From JBKHYG01 sp046565595 (GTDB lineage: Bacteria > Actinomycetota > AC-67): 22,874 nucleotides of DNA. The notes below the pieces were generated by a model. The model was not told where the DNA came from. It worked only from the letters and a program-made list of their open reading frames with translations, and did not search any database. Positions 15,415 through 21,942 of this stretch are shown in pieces. The stretch's first letter is position 1; each line of letters begins with the position of its first letter. The translations under genes were made by a program, and so were the position numbers. Location: assembly GCA_046565595.1 (NCBI GenBank), contig JBKHYG010000108.1, positions 1 through 22,874 on the forward strand. Reading direction: 5' to 3'.

Positions 15415-16616
15415 GCAACAAGGTCGTACTCGCATACTCCGGAGGCCTCGATACCTCGGTGGCGATCGGCTGGCTCCGCGACAAGTCAGGCTTCGATGAG
15501 GTCATCGCGATGGCCGTCGATGTGGGTCAGGGCGTCGATACCGAGTTCCTTCAGAGCAGGGGAGAGGCCTGCGGCGCGAGCGAAGTGATCGTCGTTGACG
15601 CACGCGAAGAGTTCGCTCGCGACTTCGTCGCCCCCGCTTTGCGGGCCAATGCCCTCTACATGGGCAAGTACCCACTCGTCTCGGCGCTGTCCCGCCCTCT
15701 GATCGCCAGGCATCTGGTCCGGGTCGCCCGCGAGAGGGGAGCTAGCGCGATCAGTCACGGATGTACCGGTAAAGGCAACGACCAGGTCCGGTTCGAGGTC
15801 GCCACCGGAGCTTTGGCACCTGACCTCTCGTGCGTCGCGCCGGTCCGGGATTCGGGGATGTCGCGCGACGCTGCTATCGCGTACGCAGAGGATCGCAACC
15901 TGCCGATCCCGGTGACCAAAGACTCTCCCTACTCGATAGATGAGAACCTGTGGGGACGCACTGCCGAATGCGGCGTTCTCGAGGACCCTTGGGTGACCCC
16001 TCCCGCCGACGCTTACGCATGGACGACGGATCCGCTGGAAGCCCCCGATGAACCTGACCGTCTCGTCATCGGCTTCGAGCATGGTCTGCCCATAACGATC
16101 GACGGCTCCAAGCTTGCTCTGGAAGACCTCGTCTCCGAGGTGGCCAGACGCGCCGGCGCGCACGGCGTGGGACGCATCGACATGATCGAGGATCGGCTTG
16201 TCGGGATCAAGAGCCGCGAGATCTACGAGGTGCCGGGAGCGGTCACGCTGATCACAGCCCACCGGGATCTCGAAGACCTGACCCTCGAGCGCGATGTCGC
16301 CACCTTCAAGCGCAGCATCGAGGAGACCTACGCCAAGCTCGTCTACAACGGGCAATGGTTCTCGCCGCTTCGCGCGACGCTTGATGCAGCGATCGAGGAG
16401 TCCCAGCGGCATGTCTCCGGCGAAGTTCGCATCCGGCTCTCGAAGGGAACAGCCACGGTCGAAGGCCGAAGGGCAGAACAGGCCTTGTATGACCTGGATC
16501 TCGCGACCTACGAGGCGGATGACGCGTTCGATCACGCGGCGGCACGCGGCTTCATCAACCTGTGGGGCCTGCCCTTGCGGGTCTGGTCCTCCAAGCAAGG
16601 AGGCGGAGGCAACTGA
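15411..16616 (+). CDS. argG: Argininosuccinate synthase
   Basis: ArgG couples citrulline and aspartate using ATP, giving AMP and pyrophosphate. The 401-residue length is typical. The ATP pyrophosphatase loop is AYSGGLDTS (residues 8-16), and GCTGKGNDQVRFE and YSIDENLWGR are further signatures. ATG 15411 overlaps the argR stop, with AAGGAG at 15397-15402 as ribosome binding site. Its stop overlaps the CTG start of argH. Confidence 0.97.
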   Translation: MSNKVVLAYSGGLDTSVAIGWLRDKSGFDEVIAMAVDVGQGVDTEFLQSRGEACGASEVIVVDAREEFARDFVAPALRANALYMGKYPLVSALSRPLIARHLVRVARERGASAISHGCTGKGNDQVRFEVATGALAPDLSCVAPVRDSGMSRDAAIAYAEDRNLPIPVTKDSPYSIDENLWGRTAECGVLEDPWVTPPADAYAWTTDPLEAPDEPDRLVIGFEHGLPITIDGSKLALEDLVSEVARRAGAHGVGRIDMIEDRLVGIKSREIYEVPGAVTLITAHRDLEDLTLERDVATFKRSIEETYAKLVYNGQWFSPLRATLDAAIEESQRHVSGEVRIRLSKGTATVEGRRAEQALYDLDLATYEADDAFDHAAARGFINLWGLPLRVWSSKQGGGGN

Positions 16617-17956
16617 GCAAGCTCTGGGGCGGTCGTTTCGAGCAGGAGCCCAGCCGGGTCATGTGGGATCTCACGGTGTCCACGGACTTCGACCGGAACC
16701 TGTTGGCTGAGGACTGCGGTGTCCTTGCTGATCATGCGGCCAGGCTGCACGCCGCCGGCTACCTTTCCGACGAGGACCACGCGTCGGTCCGCGAAACCCT
16801 CAGTGAACTCTCGGCACTCGATCCAGATGATCTCATCCGGCCAGACGATGAGGATGTTCATTCAGCGGTCGAACGGATCCTGCTGGAGCGTCTGCCGGAT
16901 GCTGGGGCGCGCGTGCGCGCTGGGCTTTCGCGCAACGATCGTGTCGCTTCTGCGACCAGGCGCTGGTTGTTGCGTTCGCTGGCGATGGTGCGTGCCGAGA
17001 CCCTCGAACTGGTGGGGACCCTCGCGGATCTATCTGAGGTGCACGCGCACGCTGCCATGCCCGGATACACACATCTTCAGCGTGCTCAGCCGGTGACGCT
17101 CGGTCATCATCTCGCGGCGCACGCGTGGGCTCTGCTGCGAGACGCAGACCGTCTCGAGGATGCGGCCAAGAGAACCAACGGCGAGCCCTTGGGTTCTGGC
17201 GCGTTGGCTGGCTCCACCCTCGACCTGCCGGTACCAGACGACCAGATCCCGAACTCGCTTGACGCGGTGGCTGCACGCGACCATCTGGCCGAGGCCCTAT
17301 CAGCCTGCGCGATCCTTGGCGTCCATCTGAGCCGGATCGGAGAAGAGATCGTCCTGTGGACCTCCTCGGAATTCTCCTTCGCGGTCCTCGACGATGCCTG
17401 GGCTACCGGGTCGAGCCTGATGCCTCAGAAGAAGAACCCGGATGTTGCCGAGTTGGTCAGGGGCAAGGCTGGTCGGTTGATCGGCGACCTGATGAGCCTG
17501 CTGGTCACCATGAAGGGCCTACCCCTGTCCTACAACCGTGATCTTCAAGAGGACAAGGAACCGGTCTTCGATGCGGTCCAGACGCTGCTGCTTGCCCTTC
17601 CCGCGGTGCGAGGCATGCTCGCCTCGATCAGGTTCGATATCGAGGCCATGCGGGTCGCCGCCACCGACCCGATGCTGCTTGCGACCGACCTGGCCGACGC
17701 GCTCGTGGAAGCGGGCATCCCGTTCCGCACCGCCCATGAGCTCGTCGGTGCTGCCGTCGCCACCGCCGTCCATGCCGCCGATCCACTCGGATCCCTCGCC
17801 TCGGACCCGGAACTGGTCAGCCATCTGGGAGGTCCCCAACGGGTGCGTTCGATCCTGGACGCCTCACGCAGCATCGATGCGCGTACCGGCAACGGCCCCG
17901 GAGGTCTGGGCGCGCAACTGGAGCGCCTCCAGGCGGCACTGGTCGACCGTAGCTGA
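16613..17956 (+). CDS. argH: Argininosuccinate lyase, CTG start codon
   Basis: ArgH splits argininosuccinate into arginine and fumarate. Family members begin MSKLWGGRF; here that position is CTG 16613, 9 bases after an excellent Shine-Dalgarno AAGGAGG (16597-16603) and overlapping the argG stop as CTGA. GTG 16562 is in frame but would add an unrelated 17-residue basic stretch and lacks a comparable site. The product has 447 residues. GYTHLQRAQPVTLGHH carries the catalytic histidine and GSSLMPQKKNPD the catalytic serine loop. Slight oddities are AGLSRNDRVAS where GRSRNDQ is usual, and NSLDAVAARD where NSLDAVSDRD is usual. It is the last arginine gene. Confidence 0.95.
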   Translation: MSKLWGGRFEQEPSRVMWDLTVSTDFDRNLLAEDCGVLADHAARLHAAGYLSDEDHASVRETLSELSALDPDDLIRPDDEDVHSAVERILLERLPDAGARVRAGLSRNDRVASATRRWLLRSLAMVRAETLELVGTLADLSEVHAHAAMPGYTHLQRAQPVTLGHHLAAHAWALLRDADRLEDAAKRTNGEPLGSGALAGSTLDLPVPDDQIPNSLDAVAARDHLAEALSACAILGVHLSRIGEEIVLWTSSEFSFAVLDDAWATGSSLMPQKKNPDVAELVRGKAGRLIGDLMSLLVTMKGLPLSYNRDLQEDKEPVFDAVQTLLLALPAVRGMLASIRFDIEAMRVAATDPMLLATDLADALVEAGIPFRTAHELVGAAVATAVHAADPLGSLASDPELVSHLGGPQRVRSILDASRSIDARTGNGPGGLGAQLERLQAALVDRS

Positions 17957-17972
17957 CCCACCGGAATATCCT
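17943..17972 (+). promoter_or_regulatory. Possible polX promoter
   Basis: A -35-like TCGACC (17943-17948) and a -10-like TATCCT (17967-17972) are spaced by 18 bases across the end of argH. The -10 ends 9 bases before the polX ATG and no Shine-Dalgarno is visible there, so a near-leaderless message is plausible. The match is moderate. Confidence 0.4.
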
Positions 17973-17981
17973 CGGCGCGAC

Positions 17982-19712
17982 ATGCCGCGGACGAACGAGA
18001 AGTTAGAGGCCCTGTTCGGCGAGTGGAGCGAGCTGCTTCAACTCACCGGCCAGGACGGTTTCCGGGTCCGCGCCTACGACAGAGCAGCCCAAGCCATCGC
18101 TGGCCTCGCGACTGACATCTCTGACATGCCGCGAGAGGATCTGGACGATCTACCCAACATCGGCAAGGGCATGCAGAAGCGGATCCTCGAGTTCCTCGAC
18201 ACCGGCAGCATCGCCGAGCTCGACGAACTCCGCGAACAGGTACCGAGCGGCATGCGCGACCTGCTACGGGTCTCGGGTCTAGGCCCCAAGAAGGCGATCC
18301 TGCTCAACACCGAACTCGGCGTGGCGAGCCTCGACGACCTCAAAGCAGCGATCGAGGCCAAGAAGCTGCGCGATACCAAGGGTCTTGGAAAGAAGACCGA
18401 GGAGAACCTCGCCCGCTCGCTTGAACACCTCGCCAAGCATTCCGATCGGGTCCTGATCGATGCGGCGATGACGCTGGCCGAGACCATCATCGCCGAGCTA
18501 GCCGAACGCTTCGCCCCTGAGAAGATCGAGATCGCGGGCTCCCTTCGACGCTCGAAGGAGACGATCGGAGACATCGACATCCTGGTCGCCGCCGAAGATG
18601 CCGAACCGATCATGGAGGGCTTCTGCGGCATGGATCTGGTCACCGAGATCCTGGCGAAGGGGCCAACGAAGTCGAGCATCTTGTCCGACTCCGGACTGCA
18701 GGTCGATCTGCGCGTACTTCCCACACACTCGTGGGGCGCCGGGTTGGTCTACTTCACCGGCAGCAAGGAACACAATGTCCGCATCCGTGAGATGGCCGTC
18801 AAGAAGGGTCTGCGCCTGAACGAGTGGGGCCTGTTCGACGCTGAGTCTGGTGATGAGATCGCAGCCGAGACCGAAGAGACCGTCTATGCCGCCCTTGGCT
18901 TGCCATGGATCCCGCCGACCATGCGCGAAGACAGGGGAGAGGTTCAGGCTGCGCTCGAAGGGTCGCTCCCGGTTCCTCTGCAGATCGAAGACATCCTGGG
19001 GGACTTCCACTCTCATACCGACATGACCGACGGCCGCGCACCCCTAGAGGAGATGCTGAAAGCGGCCGCCGCTCGCGGGTACCGGTACTACGCGGTCACC
19101 GATCACGCCGAGGATCTCTCGATGACCGGAGCGAGCCGGGGCAAGATGCTCGCGCAACGCAAACGCTTGGCGACCCTGCAGAAGAAGTACCCGGATATGC
19201 GGATCCTGCACGGAACCGAACTGAACATCTCCAAGGAAGGCACCGTCGACTACGACGCTGAGTTCCTTTCGGGGTTCGACATCTGCGTCGCGAGCGTCCA
19301 CTCTCACTTCCGGCTCTCCAGATCAGAGACAACGGCACGGGTCCTGCGGGCCATCGAGAACCCGCAGGTTCACATCATCGGGCACCCCTCGGGCCGTCTC
19401 ATCGGACGCAGGGAACCTATCGACTGGGACTTCGCGGTCATCTGTGAGGCGGCCTCCCGGACCGGGACGGCGCTCGAGGTCAACTGCTTCCCCGATCGGA
19501 TGGATCTGCGGGATGAACACATCCGCTACGCCGTCGAGCATGGGGTGACCCTCACCGTGGATACCGACTCGCATGCTCCACGGGACCTGCAGAATCTGCG
19601 CTACGGCGTCTGGAACGCCCAGCGTGGATGGGCCACCAAGCAGCATGTGTTGAACGCCCGACCTCTCGAAGAGGTCCTGGCGTTCGTCGCCGCGAAGCGG
19701 AACGGCGGGTGA
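17982..19712 (+). CDS. polX: Family X DNA polymerase with PHP exonuclease domain
   Basis: PolX is a gap-filling repair polymerase with an Mn-dependent 3'-5' exonuclease/AP endonuclease activity in its PHP domain. ATG 17982 is chosen (MPRTNEKLEALFGEW), where the family starts; the open frame upstream is inside argH. The product is 576 residues. Helix-hairpin-helix segments are LPNIGKGMQKRI (about 57-68) and VSGLGPKKA. The polymerase aspartates are Asp197 and Asp199 (GDIDILV) and Asp242 (VDLRVLP). The PHP domain, from about 340, has DFHSHTDMTDG, VTDHAE, GTELNI, VHSHF, GHPSGRL and DTDSHAP, so all metal-binding segments are present. It overlaps the next repair gene by GTGA. Confidence 0.95.
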   Translation: MPRTNEKLEALFGEWSELLQLTGQDGFRVRAYDRAAQAIAGLATDISDMPREDLDDLPNIGKGMQKRILEFLDTGSIAELDELREQVPSGMRDLLRVSGLGPKKAILLNTELGVASLDDLKAAIEAKKLRDTKGLGKKTEENLARSLEHLAKHSDRVLIDAAMTLAETIIAELAERFAPEKIEIAGSLRRSKETIGDIDILVAAEDAEPIMEGFCGMDLVTEILAKGPTKSSILSDSGLQVDLRVLPTHSWGAGLVYFTGSKEHNVRIREMAVKKGLRLNEWGLFDAESGDEIAAETEETVYAALGLPWIPPTMREDRGEVQAALEGSLPVPLQIEDILGDFHSHTDMTDGRAPLEEMLKAAAARGYRYYAVTDHAEDLSMTGASRGKMLAQRKRLATLQKKYPDMRILHGTELNISKEGTVDYDAEFLSGFDICVASVHSHFRLSRSETTARVLRAIENPQVHIIGHPSGRLIGRREPIDWDFAVICEAASRTGTALEVNCFPDRMDLRDEHIRYAVEHGVTLTVDTDSHAPRDLQNLRYGVWNAQRGWATKQHVLNARPLEEVLAFVAAKRNGG

Positions 19713-20305
19713 GCGCGATCCGGCCGGTCGCTCGCGGCTTCTTCGACCGGCCCGTCCTAGAGGTCGCACGCGACATGATCGGCGCATTGCTGGTCCGCAA
19801 CGACCGTACCGGGCTGCGGATCGGAAGGATCGTCGAGACCGAGGCTTACGGTCCCGATGATCCGGGCTGCCACGCCGCCCGCGGACGGACCGAACGCAAC
19901 GCCCCCATGTTCGAAAGACCCGGCACCGCCTACATCTATTTCACCTACGGCATGCACTGGTGCCTGAACGCCGTCTGCGAGCAGGCCGGGACCCCGGCTG
20001 CGGTGCTGTTGCGGGCCGTGGAACCGTTGGAGGGCATCGAAGCGATGCGCGTCGCAAGAGGCCCCAGGATCTCAGACCGCGACCTGTGTCGCGGTCCCGC
20101 CCGACTGACCCAGGCCTTCGGCCTCGACGGGAACCAGAACCGTGCGGACCTGTGCAGCGGCGGCGTGTTCATCGCTCCCGGGGAACGACTCCCGAACGAG
20201 GCGGTAGCCACGAGCCCCCGCATCGGCCTTGGCTCTAAGCAGGATGGCCGCCGCTGGCGCTTCTTCGAGGTCGACTCGCGGTTCGTCAGCCGGGGCAGAC
20301 CGTAG
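19709..20305 (+). CDS. 3-methyladenine DNA glycosylase (AAG/Mpg family)
   Basis: This base-excision enzyme removes alkylated purines such as 3-methyladenine. The GTG start at 19709 (MSAIRPVARGFFDRP) overlaps the polX stop and gives 198 residues, the bacterial family length; the frame is open further upstream but only as an out-of-frame reading of polX. Motifs are ARDMIGALLVR, IVETEAY with the catalytic glutamate, HAARGRTERNAPMF and YIYFTYGMHWCLN. Co-translation with polX makes a small repair operon: the glycosylase makes an abasic site and PolX can process and fill the gap. Confidence 0.95.
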   Translation: MSAIRPVARGFFDRPVLEVARDMIGALLVRNDRTGLRIGRIVETEAYGPDDPGCHAARGRTERNAPMFERPGTAYIYFTYGMHWCLNAVCEQAGTPAAVLLRAVEPLEGIEAMRVARGPRISDRDLCRGPARLTQAFGLDGNQNRADLCSGGVFIAPGERLPNEAVATSPRIGLGSKQDGRRWRFFEVDSRFVSRGRP

Positions 20306-20335
20306 AAGTAGGCGAGGATCTTCCCGAGGGTTGCG

Positions 20336-20341
20336 TAACAT
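20336..20341 (+). promoter_or_regulatory. Possible -10 element for tyrS (TAACAT)
   Basis: TAACAT ends 6 bases before the tyrS GTG in the 42-base gap after the glycosylase gene. No -35 box or Shine-Dalgarno is visible, so transcription may start at or very near the GTG. The surrounding GTTGCGTAA is identical to the first nine bases of the argC operator region, but the second half of the inverted repeat is not kept. Confidence 0.4.
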
Positions 20342-20347
20342 GCCCTC

Positions 20348-21616
20348 GTGGACCTATTCGAGGATCTCAGATGGCGTGGCCTCGCCTACCAATGGACCGG
20401 CGAGGATGCCCTGCCCGAACTCTTGAACAGCCAGAAGATCCGCCTCTACATAGGCTTCGATCCCAGCGCCGACTCCCTGACCATCGGCAACCTGCTGGTC
20501 CTGATCTTGCTCCGCCGCTTCCAGGCTGCTGGACATGTTCCGATCGCGGTGGTCGGTGGCGCGACCGGCATGGTCGGCGACCCGAGCGGCAGGAGCGCCG
20601 AACGCAACCTGCTCAGCCCAGAACAGCTAGAGCACAACAAGCAGGCCATCCGATCCCAGATGGAGAGGTTCCTCGACTTCGAGGGACCGAGCCCCGCCAT
20701 CATGGCCGATAACGCCGACTGGCTCGGGTCTCTCAGCTTCATCGACTTCCTCAGGGATGTCGGCAAACACGCCTCGGTGAACACCATGCTCGCGCGCGAT
20801 TCCGTCAAGGCTCGTCTGGAAGCAGAGGCGGGGATCAGTTTCACCGAGTTCAGCTACATGCTCATGCAGGCCTACGACTTCGTTCACCTGAACAGGACCT
20901 ACGGCTGTGTCCTGCAGTGCGGGGCGAGCGACCAGTTCGGCAACATCGTGGCCGGGATAGATCTGGCTAGGCGCCTGGACGGAACCCGGCTCTTCGGGCT
21001 GACCACACCCCTGGTCACCAGGTCGGACGGCCAGAAGATCGGCAAAACCGCAGATGGCGCCACCTGGCTGGATCCTGAAAAGACCAGCCCCTACCGCCTC
21101 TACCAGTGGTTCGTCAGGGTTCCAGACGAGGATGCCGGTCGGTTCCTCCGCTACTACACCGACCTGTCTCACGAAGAGATCCTCGACCTCGAGACCCAGA
21201 TCGAGACCGCACCAGCCAAGAGAGCGGCCCAGCTCAGGCTCGCTGAAGAGGTCACTCGGCTCGTGCACGGCGAGAAGGCCCTCATCAGAGCCAAGGAGGC
21301 GACCGAGGTCCTGTTCGGGGGCAGCCTCGACGGCCTGTCTGGCAGCGAACTGCTCGACATCTTCGCCGATGTGCCAAGCACCCAACTACCTAAGAGCCGA
21401 CTAGGAGATCTGCCGCTCTCTGACGCCCTGGTAGAGACAGGGCTGGTGGCCAGCAAGAGCGAGGCGCGGCGCCGGCTGGACAGCGGAGGGATCTACCTGA
21501 ACAACCAGCGTGTCGAAGATCCAGGCCTGATCGTAGGGGGAGAACACCTGGTCGCAGACGGGATCGCTGTCCTGAGGAGCGGGAAGAGGTCTTTCGCGCT
21601 GCTCCGGTTCGCCTGA
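20348..21616 (+). CDS. tyrS: Tyrosyl-tRNA synthetase with altered HIGH motif
   Basis: TyrRS is a class I synthetase that charges tRNA-Tyr. The GTG start at 20348 (MDLFEDLRWRGLAYQW) matches the family and gives 422 residues, with a C-terminal S4 RNA-binding domain from about residue 355. GATGMVGDPSGRSAERNLL, QAYDFVHL, QCGASDQFGNI and the KMSKS equivalent KIGKT are present. The HIGH region reads FDPSADSLTIGNLL, so residues aligned with Thr40, His45 and His48 of the Geobacillus enzyme are Ser, Thr and Asn. As the only tyrS seen and otherwise intact, it is probably functional. tyrS before an rRNA unit recalls mycobacterial rrnB. Confidence 0.95.
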   Translation: MDLFEDLRWRGLAYQWTGEDALPELLNSQKIRLYIGFDPSADSLTIGNLLVLILLRRFQAAGHVPIAVVGGATGMVGDPSGRSAERNLLSPEQLEHNKQAIRSQMERFLDFEGPSPAIMADNADWLGSLSFIDFLRDVGKHASVNTMLARDSVKARLEAEAGISFTEFSYMLMQAYDFVHLNRTYGCVLQCGASDQFGNIVAGIDLARRLDGTRLFGLTTPLVTRSDGQKIGKTADGATWLDPEKTSPYRLYQWFVRVPDEDAGRFLRYYTDLSHEEILDLETQIETAPAKRAAQLRLAEEVTRLVHGEKALIRAKEATEVLFGGSLDGLSGSELLDIFADVPSTQLPKSRLGDLPLSDALVETGLVASKSEARRRLDSGGIYLNNQRVEDPGLIVGGEHLVADGIAVLRSGKRSFALLRFA

Positions 21617-21685
21617 GCCCTGGCCCGGGCAGAAACAACAGCCTGGGATGGTTCGACGCGGGTAGGGGGTGTTCCTGCCTTGCGG

Positions 21686-21714
21686 TTGACAGCAAGTCGC
21701 AGGCGGCGTACTAT
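21686..21714 (+). promoter_or_regulatory. Strong promoter driving the 23S rRNA unit
   Basis: A perfect -35 TTGACA (21686-21691) is followed after exactly 17 bases by TACTAT (21709-21714). Transcription should start near 21721, giving a precursor leader of about 220 bases before mature 23S. It is the best promoter in the window, as expected for rRNA. Confidence 0.75.
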
Positions 21715-21831
21715 CCGCGCTCCGCACCTCGGACGATCGTGCCGTGGTGCCCAGGAGGAGCCGTTTGGCGAATCGAATCGAAACCTGCCGAGGGATGTTG
21801 ACCTAGGACGCGCTGCGTTCGGGCGTCATCC

Positions 21832-21858
21832 ATCGGCGGAGGGGAAACCCCCGCCGAT
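21832..21858 (+). terminator. Terminator-like hairpin in the 23S leader
   Basis: ATCGGCGG (21832-21839) pairs with CCGCCGAT (21851-21858), and GGGG (21841-21844) pairs with CCCC (21848-21851 region), separated by one A-C mismatch and closed by an AAA loop. TTTCGCTTGT follows. It looks like an intrinsic terminator but lies between the rRNA promoter and the 23S gene, so it may instead be a processing or antitermination-dependent element. Confidence 0.45.
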
Positions 21859-21905
21859 TTCGCTTGTCAGGAGAAGGTTCGGTCCCCGATCGACTCCGCC
21901 AGAAC

Positions 21906-21937
21906 TTGAGAACTCCATAGCGAACATGAGCATCTTT
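21906..21937 (+). other. Remnant of the 3' end of an actinobacterial 16S-23S spacer
   Basis: TTGAGAACTCCATAG (21906-21920) followed by a segment ending GAGCATCTTT closely resembles the end of actinobacterial internal transcribed spacers, where TGAGAACTGCATAG and GAGCATCTTT precede 23S. This part is associated with antitermination and 23S processing. Its presence suggests descent from a normal rrn operon. The comparison is from memory of such spacers, not an alignment. Confidence 0.6.
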
Positions 21938-21942
21938 TAGGC

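Larger units (their letters stand above)
21617..21942 (+). other. Gene-free leader region between tyrS and the 23S rRNA gene
   Basis: This 326-base stretch holds no supportable protein gene. It contains, in order, no clear tyrS terminator, a strong promoter (21686-21714), a GC-rich hairpin followed by T-rich sequence (21832-21861), and a conserved spacer-type sequence just before 23S (21906-21937). I found no trace of a 16S 3' end such as the anti-Shine-Dalgarno tail, and no tRNA. Confidence 0.75.

Noticed and set aside
15486..16598. Long antisense open frame of 370 codons opposite argG
   Set aside because: It mirrors argG codon by codon in a high-GC genome, has no recognisable domain, and argG is unmistakable.
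16562..16612. GTG start for argH 51 bases upstream
   Set aside because: The added residues are a basic out-of-frame reading of argG, and the Shine-Dalgarno at 16597-16603 points to 16613.
21617..21660. Intrinsic terminator after tyrS around GGCCCGGGC
   Set aside because: The palindrome leaves no loop of usable size and has no T-tract.
21798..21826. Second rRNA promoter from TTGACC at 21798
   Set aside because: No acceptable -10 box is found 16 to 18 bases downstream.
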